From NCBI RefSeq assembly GCF_051020955.1, contig NC_135029.1, forward strand, positions 6,218,001 through 6,282,000: a stretch of DNA of 64,000 nucleotides, given 5' to 3'. Origin of the DNA: Megalopta genalis (taxonomy: Eukaryota; Arthropoda; Insecta; Hymenoptera; Halictidae). Positions 1 through 11,391 of this stretch are shown piece by piece (position 1 is the first letter of the stretch; the number at the start of each line of letters is the position of its first letter). Both the position numbers and the translations under genes were made by a program. Under the pieces are notes generated by a model that had not been told where the DNA came from, made no database searches, and saw only the letters and a program-made list of their open reading frames with translations.

Positions 1-2100
1 CGCGTTCTCTTTGCGACTCGCTAGAGCTGATTGGTGCGGCGAAACTTTTCAACAAAGCTGTGACATTCGCAATAATTCGAATTCTTCCGAATAAATATTT
101 ACCTAAAATAATTATTCGATCGAATTCATTTTAGTCGAATATTTTATACGAATAACAATTATTCATTATTCGTCATAAATTATTCTGTTTATTTGCATAA
201 CTCTTTAATGGAATAAATTATTCGTATAATTGTTTATTGGAATAAATTATTCTTACAATTCTTTATTGGAACACGTTTTTCGAACAGAAATTGTAAAATT
301 ATTCGAATAATAGTGCGAATAATTGTTGACTGTTTTTGTTTTTACGTAATTTTATAATACTACAGAATTATAAAATTGCCGATTGAAAAGGGACGTATGG
401 AAGACATAAATCGATAAACCGTAAAGAGAACACTACATTTTTATACAAATCGATTTCTTCTTATTTATTCTTATTCGAATAAAATCTCTTAGTAGAATGC
501 GATCTTATTGGAATTAAATTTATATCTAGATAAACGTTTATTTCTTATTCGTCATCCGAAAAAATTGTTGCCCACCTAGGTACTTTCATAAGAATAATCT
601 TTATAAAATTGATTTTGTTGACTAGATGGTTTCTTCTAGTCAAAATAGAAGGCAAATAAAATTAATTGTTAATAAATACATTTTCTTGGGTCTTATGCGA
701 TGAATACATGCATACGTATCTGCAATCTAATAATATACAATTTATAATGATTTGTAAAATTAAATTTCATAACAAAGAGAGCGAGAAATTTTGTATACGA
801 ATAATTCGAAAAATTGTTTATGTGAATAATTCGAAAAAGTAATGTGGAAGAAATAAATCGATAGACAATGAAAAAACACTTTAAATTCTATCATTATTAT
901 TCAAATGAATTATTTTCTATATGAATTCCTGGAGGAATAAATTCTTATTTGAATCAAATCTTACTCGAATAAAATTTCATTCGGATAAATTTCGATCGAG
1001 ATAAATTTGTATTTGCAGCTAGTACAAGCGAAATGGGAAATAGACAATGTAATAATTCTGGAAACTAATTTATAACATACGGAATGATTACGATGAACGT
1101 GAACTAAATCCAGAGTGCTTGAATTGAAGACACAACTAATGTTTCTTTTAAAATTCAATAAAGTACATAACTAACTTGAACTTTTTCCTTGTGCGGTAGC
1201 TAAGTTTCACGTGCTTTTAATTAAATTTCTTGATTAAACCTTTTGTCATGAGTTTGAAAGCCGTTTTCTACAGAAGAGCACTTCGATGTTTCGTAGAAGT
1301 AGATTAGATGCTAATGAACTTCCGTGCATAGAAATTGCTGCGCGACGACGATATGGAGTAACGAACGTGAAATCGTTACTTATACTCGTAACGTGCGAGG
1401 TCGATGTGAAATACTTATTAAATATCTAGGTTAGAAAAAGCTTATTTCGTGAGCACTGTTATAGTTTCTCGTTTAATATGTGACCTACAATTTTAGCACC
1501 GAATTTACACTTTTTCTCCATTGTTGGAAAATCGAGACGGATCTGATTGGAATTTTAAGAACAGCGATAGTTTTATAACTTCTTGTGGTTTATTTATCTG
1601 TTTAATTATTTAGTATAAACGAGCCAGATGCCCTTTAGTTTAGAAATATTCATACTTTCGCTATATTATACAAAAATTTAACACTTTCGAGCCATGTAAT
1701 ATAGAAATGCTTTTCAATTTTGAGAATCTACAAGTTTAGTTTCATGATTACTGTGTCAATAGAAAATCATTGAAAAAAAGTTCTATACAATTTTGGTTCT
1801 GAAAAGAATTCTAAGATATTATAGAAAGTTTTAACATAAGATCATATCCGTAGTTACGTTAATACTCATACGTGTATATCTGAAACTGCTATAAGCGTTT
1901 CCACACTATTCAGTAGTCAAAATTTTGTATATGCGCGTGAAATCATTCAATGAATTTAAACACTTAAAAGGAGGACAATTTTAATGATCGAACATATGGA
2001 AATGGTTAGCTCAATTCGGACAATTGTTTATCAATGATACCATCAGGAAATGTTATTACGGAGTGACCAATTGCTGTGCCTTTGATTTCTTCGGGCATAA
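1..2100. other. AT-rich gene-free region
   Basis: No gene is supported here; open frames are short and have no recognisable product. The first kilobase is dominated by variations of TTATTCGAATAA-like motifs. Two stretches, about 380-540 and 835-1000, look like old copies of each other: both contain a 'GGAAGA-ATAAATCGATA' core followed by 'CGAATAAAAT' and 'AGATAAA' about 80-130 bp on. From 1000 to 2100 I see ordinary AT-rich DNA, with one isolated TTAACACTTTCGAGCC near 1678 that resembles a TTAA-element end but has no partner. Confidence 0.6.
197..275. repeat. 29-bp short tandem repeat, about three units
   Basis: The unit GGAATAAATTATTCGTATAA (plus about 9 bases ending TTTATT) starts at 210 and again at 239; a third, truncated unit starts at 268 (GGAACACG). 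A partial unit precedes the first. The period is 29 bp at both steps. It sits inside the TTATTCGAATAA-rich AT tract and is probably slippage-derived. Confidence 0.65.
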
Positions 2101-3163
2101 ATAACTTTTTATTTATCAAATAAGACCTGTGAAATTTGTCGGTTCTTTCACGTTGTTAATTTTCGAATATATGTCTTTCGCTAGCCGAACTTCTGCACGG
2201 TACTGTACAATCATCGGTATTGCGCAGGTTGTACCTCACGCGAGAGCTGAACGGCACAATCAAAGCCAGGCAGCAGCTCAGAGTCTAGCAATCAGAATTC
2301 CAAGGTACTCGCGAGCATAGCCCGAAGACAAATGTTCACTGATGAATGGCGAAGGGGCATCGGATCGTGATTGAAGTTAATGGTGTTCGGTAACGCCCCG
2401 TAAAAAGCCGTATCTTATCGCTCGCAGCGGAGTCCACCCCCGGCTCGACGCGGAGCAGAGCGGCGCGGTAAGAAACAAGAAGAAGTAAGTAGCCGGGCCG
2501 TGGTAGGAGGATCATCTCTCCTCCGGGTTTGATTTCTGCGCGAGTCGCAGAAATCCTAACCGGCAGGTTCATTGGCACCGTTTCAATTCTGGGCAGCGGA
2601 TCAAACGTCGACATGCGGTCTGGTGGTTGTAGCAGCGTGGGCGCGCGCGGCAAAGACGACGAGCTTTGTGCCGTCGACGCCGACACCGTCGCCAGCCTCG
2701 TCGTTCGCAGGAGCTATCATCAAGAGTCGTGCGACGTCTAGCTGGCGTCGACAAAGGAGGACCGAGGCCGCCGTCGACGACGCGACTTGGCAACTCGTCA
2801 AGAAGCTTGTAACCCTAACTGTGCCATTGTGCGAGAGGCGCTTGGCGAAAACTCCTTTCTGGTCAGGCCTGCTGTTTCAAGGCTTCTTTGTTTCGCCCAA
2901 AGGGTGAACGCCGGAGGCGCGTGGCACGCTACCACTTGTCGTCAACCTTCACCCTCGACCGGCTCCTTCCTCGAGCCACATATCTCGTGACCGACCGTGC
3001 TCGTGTCACGGGAACTACGGGTCAGGATCGCCAATGTTACACGCCCTATTCTATTTAGGATGCTGCGTTAACTATGGCACCTTGGCTATACCATTTGGTA
3101 GCTGAAGGAGATCTGGTTGCCAGGAGAGATTCCTGGTTCTAATGTTCCCTAATTCGTAACCAT
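2101..3163. other. GC-rich block, no supported gene
   Basis: GC- and CpG-rich sequence from about 2230 to 3010. Several overlapping frames are open on both strands (70-116 codons), which is what high GC does by itself; some begin at TTG. The conceptual proteins are Arg/Ser/Ala-rich with no domain I recognise. It could be a non-coding exon, a promoter-proximal region or an enhancer; the sequence alone does not decide. Confidence 0.4.
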
Positions 3164-3346
3164 ACTGCGGATTTTATTCGGTTACGATAAAAATGACTAA
3201 GTGAAATACGAAGTAATAAAGACGTTGGAAGAGTTTAAGGATCTTCTTATATTGTTCTCAATTTATTGATATCATCGAAAGAAGAAATAGATTTTTATTC
3301 AACTTCTGTCTCAAACAACTTTCATTTTGCATGAAGATCCGCGGTT
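3164..3346. mobile_element. Family A MITE, copy 1 (complete)
   Basis: Short non-autonomous element bounded by inverted ends: ACTGCGGATTTTATTCGG at 3164 and, inverted, a GATCCGCGGT end at about 3337-3346 preceded by CATTTTGCATGAA. The two ends differ inside: end B is followed by TTACGATAAAAATGACTAA and end A by ATGCAAAATGAAA-GTTGT. The same two ends recur in the same head-to-head arrangement at 22.8, 27.1, 40.7 and 57.1 kb, each 180-200 bp long. No coding capacity. The TIR-plus-constant-length structure indicates a MITE; the superfamily cannot be assigned. Confidence 0.7.
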
Positions 3347-6068
3347 TATTCATGACCGACACAACTTCTCCGAAGACAAAAAGTCCTTGCAGCCGTGAGA
3401 GTCGAACGTGGTCTTCCTTCTTTTAATATACATACCCTGTCCAGCCATGATTCGTTGATCTTAACATCGACTAGCATAAGCAAATAGAGCTTCCTTCGGA
3501 CAGCGCTAGCTCTTGACTCACAAAGCTCTCTAAAGAGAAATATTTGTAGTCTCAAACCATCGCAGCCGACAGTAACAAATCTTATGCTCGAGCTGCTTAT
3601 GACCGAACAGAGTCTTTGTTGATGATCCAGGATACTGCAACTGCGTTTAAGATGCATCGAATTAGACACGCTCCTCGTCGAGACCAGGCGTCGTCGTCAA
3701 CGGGACAGGACCGTCCAGTCCACGCGTTACTCGCCTGCTTAACGCGCTTAATCAGCTCTACGGCTTCGGTGCCGAATGATTACGCGTCCTCCGCTACCAA
3801 TTTCGTGACCCACGGTGTTGATTTTAATGGCATTACCGAAAACCGGGCTTAGCGAGGAATTCCCGAAGCCGGGTATTTCTAAGGCCTCCCAAGGTTTTCT
3901 CGCTCCGCGTACGACGCGTTTCTGATCCTGAAACGATATTAACGTCGACGTTATCCGCGCGGTTGATTAGGTCTTTCGCAGGAAACCTAACAGCAACCAA
4001 GACACGAGGGCGTCGGGTAGAGCTCTATCGGCAGATAACGGTGGGTTCTTCCACGACCGATCGATTACCTTTCGCGAAATCCAGAAGACCATGCGGCCAA
4101 ATTTCATTGTCTTCCTATTTCATCTAGAAGTTTCAGATTAAAACGTCTATTTTTCAATTATCTATTTATTTCGTCGCTATTCAATTTTCCTTGACGCTCG
4201 TCAAAAATCATATTGTTTTTTTTTTTTCGAAATCGATGTAAGACGACTTGATCGCTGTGATAAATAGTTGAGTAATGTCGGATTTGATATTTGAACCTGG
4301 CGATGTCTTGAATAAGTGGTTAAAGTGTGTATTCTTGGTGCGACACTCTAATTAGAAGGGGTTCTTTAGATTGAATATTATAGTTGCAAAGTTGGCTTGC
4401 TTATTGATTAACATTCGAATGGTGAGAGAATAATAATGATTTTCTTCGAAACTCCACAGTAATATAGCAGCTAAGTTACACAGAAAAGGTTTTTACAATT
4501 GAATATTTATATTACTGTTCGATGGATTGATATTTCTAGATAACTTAGAAATATTTATTTAATATATGAATGATATGTAATACGAGTAATATGGTAAAAT
4601 ATGAGCATGTACTTATTCTAGAAAACCGTTTTCATGTCCCCATATTCAATGTCCCTAATTTGAACGGGCATTTCTCCCTCAACGAACAACACATTTATAC
4701 ATATCCTTAAGTACAAGTATCGACTTAACCGACTATTAAGCGTACGATATAATAATAAACTTGTACGTGCAAATAAAGTAACTGCACTAGGTTAGGTCTC
4801 CCTCAAAATAGAAAAAGTTGTAATTGCATATAATAATTAAAATAGGACACTCTGTATGTACATGGGAAAATTGAAGTGCAGAATAGGAAAACCAGTATGT
4901 TCCTGTTTAAAAACTCTACCCATGTTCAAATAAAAATCTTTTTACAGCTGATTGTTACATAACAATACTTGTGTGAGTGAATTTATAAAAAATAATGTTG
5001 AAAAATATCAATAGAATTTTTGCATTCGCTTTCGTATCCTCTTTCGATTATTTGTGTTACTGTTTCAAGGAGGAGCCGCAATTGAGCGGCGTTCCATATT
5101 GGTACTTTTATTTTACTTTTTAATAAAATTCGCAGGCTCTATTTGTCGCGGTAGAGCGCATGTGACAAGGTAATACGACCCCCGATTTTGTCTTCGGAAC
5201 AGTTTTCCGAGGAAGGAAGATGGCGCGGCGGCAGTTCACATTTAGAACAACAAGTCTTTTTGAGCAGCTGGTGCGCGCATCGGCGCTCCCATAAACAAGC
5301 GAACGCCGTGGTCGCCGCCTTACTTTCTTCGGTCTCCGTCTTCGTTCGTTCCTGCGCGATCCTGTTTCCTCTGTCCTCGGCGTAGCCACCGTGTCGTCCG
5401 TCCCGGTTCCTCCAGCCACGGTTCTTTGTTCTACCACGTCTAAGGAAAGCCAATAAACCATCGAATTCCTCGGGTATATTGCGGGATTCCGGTGCCGGTT
5501 GGAACCAGCAACAAGTCCCCTGCTCTTATATTCCGCGAGTCGTCTTTCCGGCGAGCAGACGTTCGTACTTTCGCAAATTACTGGTCGCCGGGTTACGCGT
5601 GTGCTCGCCAGCTGCGAAAAGTGGGGCAAAGTAAAGCATCGAATGGAAAAATGAGAGTGAACCGCCGCTCTGCGCTCTTCTGCTCTGCCCTGCTCCGCCG
5701 AGCCGAGCCGAGCGTTATGCTCCTCGCCGCGTTTATAGCGCGGCCGGACAATTGAGACAGCCGAGTTATAAGGAAAGTTTCAAGGAATCGATAAAATTAT
5801 TTTATTACCGTGCAGTGTACCACGGAACCCGAAGTTGCGGCGACCCCGGTTCGATCGCCGCGGCGATCGCGACGCGATAACCCACCGACGAAAGACTTTT
5901 CCTGTGGAATTTATTCCTTTTATACCTCTGTGATTGACTTGGTCCGAACCGGCGATGGAAGCGAACACGATTATATTTCCGGCGTTTTACGACCCCGTCG
6001 ATTTTAAAGGCGGCTTTCTATTCGCGCACAACGCGATGAAATTAAAGTATTCGGAACAAACATCGAAG
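3347..6068. other. Mixed region without supported gene
   Basis: About 3650-4080 is GC-rich (one open frame 3616-3852 plus, no recognisable product). 4130-5100 is AT-rich and holds an isolated GGACACTCTGTATG near 4848, a likely remnant of a TIR of the 'CAGGGTGTCC' type. About 5100-5960 is a second GC-rich block with many overlapping Arg/Ser-rich frames, including 169 codons on minus (5120-5629). CCG/CGG-rich runs near 5690-5740 and 5830-5880 explain the open frames. I support no gene. Confidence 0.45.
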
Positions 6069-6287
6069 TACAGTAAATTCTCCACAATTTACCTTCGGCT
6101 TGTAAACAGAAGTAGACAGTTTGGAAAGAGGACATACGATTATTCGAGCCTCGCGACCCGTTTTTATAGTTACCGATTGTCAACATTTATAAAAACGAGG
6201 TGCATGTCTCGAATAATCGTATCTCCTCATCTCAAATTGTCCATTTTTGTTTACAAGCTGAAGGAAAATTGGGCAGAATGTACTGTA
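6069..6287. mobile_element. Foldback (hairpin) MITE family F1, copy 1, complete
   Basis: Almost the whole element is one imperfect inverted repeat. It starts TACAGTAAATTCTCC and ends AGAATGTACTGTA. The left arm (about 6070-6170) contains CCTTCGGCTTGTAAACAGAA, GGACATACGATTATTCGAG and CCTCGC; the right arm (about 6185-6286) carries their reverse complements. The loop is only a couple of dozen bases around CCGATTGTCAAC. Flanking TA on both sides fits a TA target duplication (Tc1/mariner-type insertion). No coding sequence. A transcript across it would fold into a ~100-bp hairpin. Confidence 0.8.
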
Positions 6288-6317
6288 CTCTTATAAATGT
6301 CCGCATATTGGCATGCG

Positions 6318-6692
6318 CAGTCCTGAACAAATGTATGTGAACACCTTTAAAACAACTTCCTTAAAATTGGGCCAAATGATCCGAGTTTCTCTGAGATGAT
6401 AGGAGGACTAGTTCGTTAGTACATAACAAAAATTGTTGGAAACATTGTAATTTGGCGGAAGAAATTAAAAAATCACTTTTTTAATCATTTTATCTCAGCA
6501 TGTAACAATACATGAGTATATAAATACAATTTTCTTATCTTTTTCATCATTCTTTTTAATTGCAATTTTTTCCACAAATTTGTTTAGTCGTTGTTTAATA
6601 AACTAGTTCATCTAACATCTAAAATAATTTATATTTCTCGGCGCGTTTATGAAGAATTTTCATTGGTGTCCACATATAGTTGTTCAGATTAG
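6318..6692. mobile_element. Tc1-like non-autonomous element
   Basis: Inverted ends of about 23-28 bp: left CTGAACAAATGTATGTGAAC-ACC from 6323, right the inverse of CTGAACAACTATATGTGGAC-ACC ending at 6687. The left end begins CAGTC at 6318, the CAGT start typical of Tc1-like elements. The ~370-bp interior has no long open frame, so this is an internally deleted or MITE derivative. The right outer bases are degraded, so the target duplication is not clear. It lies 30 bp from the F1 foldback. Confidence 0.65.
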
Positions 6693-7864
6693 TAATTAAA
6701 ATGTTACAAATTTCTTAAAATTAGTCACGATCTTCTGCTTCGTCGAATCCTCAGATTCATTTATGTTGATTTACAAATCAACAATTCTTGTGTTTGTATT
6801 TAATCTTCTCCTTCATTTCGAGGGACTACATACTTTTCAATCTCAGAGAAATCTTTATTGGACTTTTTCAATGTAAGGATTTCTCCAAGAAAAGATCAGT
6901 AACATCCAGTGTTATAGTTTGGCGTAAAAAAGAATTCCATCGACTTGTAATACAATAGATTCTTGATACGAAGCAATCAAAACGTCGGGATATTTTCAGT
7001 TTTTTCTGAATCAATAGATTTTTTAAGACTGCAAATAATTTAAATTATACGTAAACAAGCTTCCGTTTCAATTCTACATATTTAAAGTAATAAACACAAT
7101 ACCACATAATATGTATAATAAACGTATATGTATAATAAAAACAATGTAATACTCATAAACAAATAACAATACAATATTGAACAAATGAGATGATATTCGA
7201 ATAATTAAGCTGTGAAGTTTATTTTATATTAACTAATACTCTATCGATTTATGCTGGTATTAATGTTTACATTTACATAGTTCACTTATCGGTTTATGAT
7301 CTTACCAAACAACTAGTTCAAAATCAAGGAATCGAATGTCTCGAGTTTTCGGTTCCACGGAATTGGGGAACATTAAATCATAGTCGTATTAATCTCCACA
7401 AGAGCGACGAATGTAATCGAGCGGTGAAAATTCGTTTGAACGTCTCCGAGGAATTGGATGTCCCTAATGTGAGAACAATGTTTACGGTCCCGTGAATCCT
7501 TCGATTTTACCGACTTTAATTTGCCGATAAAAAATAGGTCGGAAGAATCAACTTCTGTTTCGAATGCTGCGTTTCTGAGATAATTGGACATGAGAATTAG
7601 TCAATAACGCGTTACTGCATGAACTCTGTTCATGCGCCTGACCATGACTTGCCGATTCTACTTGTTGTCGGTATTAACCCGTTGCACTATAACCAGTCAG
7701 ACTCGGGATGAAAGTTTCATACATAATCGACTAAATATGAACGTTATTCACTTTTTAGATGAGAACTCCGACTTAGAAATCGAAAAAATTGGACTCTACT
7801 ATTATCAGAATCTAAGAATAAAAGTAAATGAAAATATACGCATTTCGTTCAATTTGGAAAATAA
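6693..7864. other. AT-rich region, nothing recognised
   Basis: No supported gene or complete repeat. Open frames at 7373-7591 (minus) and 7632-7868 (plus) are short and unremarkable. A single TTAACCCGTTGCACT at about 7675 looks like one end of a TTAA element but no inverse partner follows. Confidence 0.5.
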
Positions 7865-8044
7865 TTGACACTAAATCTATCCAAGGCGGTCAAAATGACC
7901 TGCTCTACATGTTATTTTCAAACTATTAAAACGACAAAGATTCTTTCATAGAAGATCTGAGCAATGATTACAATACAGTCACTTAATTGTTATAAAGAAA
8001 TACATGATAGGTTCAATGTTAATGACATTAATACATAGAGTTAA
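7865..8044. mobile_element. TTAACAC-type TTAA MITE, copy 1
   Basis: Begins TTGACACTAAATCTATCC (degraded from TTAACACTAAACC), has a GGTCAAAATGACC near-palindrome close to that end, and ends CATAGAGTTAA at 8044. Ends and interior (an 'ATGATAGGTTCAA' motif near the right end) match the reverse complement of the copy at 18.3-18.6 kb and the copies at 50.7-51.1 kb. TTAA target sites are the hallmark of piggyBac-type insertion. Non-coding. Confidence 0.55.
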
Positions 8045-9194
8045 TGAACGTAAACTCGTCGAATTATAGAAAAACGTAAGAGAAATGTAAGATAAACAGT
8101 TAGTTCGATACTGATACATGTGTTTTTTCTTAGCGTCCGATGCGTATAATCGAATCGAGGATCACAGCAGGTTCAAGGGAACAGTTCGTTATCTTTACGA
8201 TGTGCGAGAAGTTAATCGACGAGAAAGGTTCTGAAAATAATTGCTCGGTGCGAGGGGTCTTTTGAGTGTGATGAGTTGTCTGCCAGGTTATGGAACTTAT
8301 ATAGTATCTCGCTGTCCGATCTTATTCTTCCTCCCGTTCGTCTCCCAGTAATAAGTGGCGAAGCATTATATGGCTGGAGGACCGTTTAACAGTGTCGCCG
8401 AGTCGTGTTCTATCACATGGAGATACATTGAATTTTTGCCCGTTAGAACCACCTTGAACCCCGCCACGTTCGGAAAGCAAATGCCTTTAATGACTGTATC
8501 TCGTTAGTGCATCGCACGTGCTCTATCTTCGGTTCATAATGTGCATATGTGTCCGGCCGCATAGATAAGACAGAATTTAGTGTGGACAGTTTTTTTTTCA
8601 TCCGATGACACCATATTCGAACCAGTTCGCAAAATCTTTTTATAGAAAATTACGATATCATTGGATCGTCTTGAAAGTTATTTCGTGTTTTAAAAAAATT
8701 TCGTTCGGTAGGGCTGTTAAAAAATCACTCGATTTTAGTACTCTGCCAATGAAAATGCAGGACTTTTACGAGCATAAGATGTCAAAGCAACCAGAAAACT
8801 GTGAGAAAGTTTCTCTTTGACTCCAAACATTAAAAAATCGTCTTTCATTATCGCGCGAAAGAACTAAACAACTTTTGACGTTAAATTACGTTGCTGTTGC
8901 TTATCTGCATTTACGTTAATGGATAAACTGAACTTTAATTAAAGTTGTATTTCTTGCATCCATGGTTTTAATAAATTACAAATACTATAGAAAGAAATGA
9001 ATCTTCTTCCTTCGGATGAAGAAGGATTTTAAAATCTGTCTACACACTTTCATGCTACTCGTTCTTTTTCAAACGTTCGAGAGATTATAGCGTAATTAAT
9101 CTTATAGCCTATCAACAATTTATTTGATTTTAAAAGATGATCTTGTGCTTTATTACATAAACTTTGTATTTATAATCTGTAATAATCTGTAATC
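8045..9194. other. Gene-free region
   Basis: 8100-8590 is moderately GC-rich and includes TATATAGT near 8299; 8590-9190 is AT-rich. The frame 8605-8820 (71 codons, plus) starts with ATG but has no recognisable domain. I see no repeat structure and no RNA gene. Confidence 0.5.
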
Positions 9195-9450
9195 ATTGGG
9201 GCCGATAGGTCGTTTTAACTGCACGAAGACTGAGACGCAACTGAATAATTACGAATATTAAATGAACACTTTATTGAATGGGTCAGGTTCAAGCGGCTGA
9301 AATCAGAGCTCTCCCCACAGACGTCTCTGTTTCACCACCTACAGCCGCCAACTTCTCCTTTCCGCAGTCTCTAATGCTCAGTAGACCTAGACCTTGGCGA
9401 AGCGTTCACTAACCATCCTCTACAGTCCTCAACTGATTCAATATCTAACA
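9195..9450 (-). mobile_element. Possible degraded solo LTR
   Basis: Read on the minus strand, the segment starts TGTTAGATATTGAATC at 9450, contains CATTCAATAAAGTGTTC (a polyadenylation-type AATAAA) about two thirds along, and ends CGGCCCCAA near 9195. A 5' TGTTRG and a 3' end near CCCCAACA are typical of copia/BEL-type LTRs and the AATAAA sits where an R region would. I see no 5-bp target duplication and no flanking retrotransposon coding sequence, so this is tentative. Confidence 0.35.
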
Positions 9451-9602
9451 AAAGAAAAAATTTTCACCGAATCAAAATTAGCAATATATTGCTTTAAATC
9501 TCCCTTGTATTATTTTGTACAATATCGGAACATATGTACATCAAATCTCTGGCTTTCATCATATATCTTGATACGAATTCCAAAATTCAGATCTTTGTTG
9601 TA

Positions 9603-10165
9603 TTAGGTCTACCGGAAAGTTCTGTCCGTTTTGGAATTGAAATATAACACAATTTTCATACATTTAATAATATTTAGTGTAGAATATACTTTCCATCGTT
9701 ACTTATGACTTCTTGCCAGCGTGATGGCAACTTGTAAATGCCATTTTTAAAAAATGATTTATTTTTAGAGGCGAAGAACTCGACTAGTGCTTGGTTGACA
9801 TCAGCTTCAGTTTTGAATTTTTGTTCCTGTAAAAAGTTTTGCAAAGAGAGAAACAAGTGATAATCGGAGGGTGCGAGGTCTGGGGAGTATGGTGGATGCG
9901 ACAGAATTTGCCAGCCTAGCTCTGCGATTTTCTGACCAGTCGCCAAAGCAGCATGTGGTCTGGCATTATCATCGGTAGCCATGTTTTCACGATCGCGTCT
10001 CACTTAATAATGACACGAGACATCTTTGTTTCAGTTTATTTAGGAGAGTACATGTGTGTAAATGCAATTATAAAGAGAGATAGTCATATATGTCTCAAAT
10101 CAACATGTGCATATGGATTGAAACTTGAAGCGACCCTATCGGACAGAACTTTCCGGTAGACCTAA
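9603..10165 (-). mobile_element. Internally deleted mariner element, copy 1
   Basis: Bounded by identical 26-bp inverted repeats starting TTAGGTCTACCGGAAAGTTC (9603, and inverse ending at 10165), each flanked by TA (9601-9602, 10166-10167), the target duplication of Tc1/mariner elements. At 563 bp it is less than half of a ~1.3-kb autonomous mariner. The transposase reads on the minus strand: a 5' untranslated part, then a deletion that joins a short N-terminal stub to the C-terminal catalytic portion. A second, shorter derivative with the same ends lies at 48.4 kb. Confidence 0.95.
9674..10003 (-). pseudogene. Mariner transposase, C-terminal fragment (D34D)
   Basis: The 109-codon frame encodes the last third of a mariner transposase. 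It carries DNARPHAA (second catalytic Asp at residue 12 of the frame), then HPPYSPDLAPSDYHLF (third Asp at residue 47); the 34 residues between the two Asp give the mariner D34D signature. It ends with the conserved C-terminal LPSRWQEVISNDGKY region. Full-length family members have about 340-350 residues, so the paired helix-turn-helix DNA-binding half and the first catalytic Asp are missing. The true start is lost by deletion; the first Met is only the first ATG left in frame. It cannot be an active transposase. Confidence 0.9.
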
Positions 10166-10167
10166 TA

Positions 10168-10275
10168 CATACACAAAACTAGCTTAACACGTATCCAACA
10201 GCCTTAATTTTGTGCTCACAGTAACGGAAAAAAATGCCCAGAAAAAATTTTCATTCATCAAACATATTCAACGTA
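10168..10275. other. Short spacer between mariner and minisatellite
   Basis: AT-rich spacer with no recognised feature. Confidence 0.5.
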
Positions 10276-10640
10276 TTCAACAGATTAAATTTTATTTGAA
10301 TATTGAAACAAATTCACGGTGAACCGTGAAACAAGAATGGAATGTGTGCAATTTTGTGCAGACGCTAATATAAAATTGTCGAAACAGTTTTTCAATTATC
10401 GTACAGGTTTAACGAATCAAGTTTTACTTTAATATCGAAACGAATTCACAGTGAACCATGAAATGGGAAATTTCACTTTTTAATTTTCTGCGCACACTAA
10501 TATTGCAGCGTTATCAGAAAAGTTGTTCAATTATCCAACATGTTCAACAAATTAAGTTTTACTTCAATATCGAAGCGTATTCGCGGTGAGCCATGAAACA
10601 AGAAAGTTCACGCACTAAGATGTTGGATAAAACGATTCAT
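10276..10640. repeat. 132-135 bp minisatellite, three units
   Basis: Units start at 10276, 10408 and 10543 (TTCAACAGATTAAATTTTAT and variants), giving periods of 132 and 135 bp; the third unit is truncated. Each unit carries a near-palindromic core: TTCACGGTGAACCGTGAA, TTCACAGTGAACCATGAA and TTCGCGGTGAGCCATGAA. Divergence between units is roughly 20-30%, so the array is old. It lies about 110 bp beyond the mariner element. Confidence 0.8.
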
Positions 10641-11391
10641 ACGCGTTTAATATTCAAGAGACGCAACAAGTACACCTAGCGCAGTGTGCAAATTGCCAGT
10701 GTGATTAGAGTAATGACTGAATAATAAACGCGTATAGCAATTATGTTAGGCTGTGTCATTTATTCGCTGTTCTATCTGGAGTGAATCGCAACTGTTATAG
10801 GAACACATGGACGCGCTAATAACTTTCCTCGCCGCCGAACAAGGAAACGGGGGCGCATTGAAATTTTCCCATTTCTCTGGTTTACTCTGTACAATCTATT
10901 AACCACGCTCTGACAAACGGCTTCATGCGCGCTGCACATTAAGATCTTCGACGATCTAGCTATATAGGTTCTCGTAAACGTTTCCTGCAGCCTGGAAACG
11001 TGCGAATCGTGCCGCGGAAAAAATATCCGGCCGGACGCCAATCGTTACATCGTGGCATATTGTTACACGCCCATCTTCTGCGGTAATTTACTGCCTGTAA
11101 AACCGATTTTAAAGTGGAGTTCGAAGCTTACGCGGTTTTTAACGATTAAGCTTAACGCGCCTCGCACGATTCGGTTGCTCCACGATTTTCCCGATATCGC
11201 GAAATTGTTTAGCACGCCATACGTTTAGCACCAAGACTTCACGGAACAATTTGATAGCAATCGTTCGAAGAAAGGTCGCGACGCGTAGATTTCATTTAGG
11301 GAAAGTGTGTCAATTACTGTGCCCATTAAAGTGTGACGTTCGAAGTTTCCGACAAATTAAATAAAATTTATACCTATGTCGCGCTTCTTAA
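10641..11391. other. Moderately GC-rich, gene-free
   Basis: No supported gene. The minus frame 10772-11041 (89 codons) is Arg/Ser-rich without a recognisable domain. Short runs such as CGCGAAATTG and CACGATT occur but no array or paired ends. Confidence 0.45.

Noticed and set aside
5120..5629. 169-codon minus-strand open frame
   Set aside because: Arg/Ser-rich translation of a GC-rich block that is open in several frames on both strands; no homology recognised.
7673..7690. TTAACCCGTTGCACT as an end of a TTAA element
   Set aside because: No inverse partner within several hundred bases; left as an unpaired remnant.
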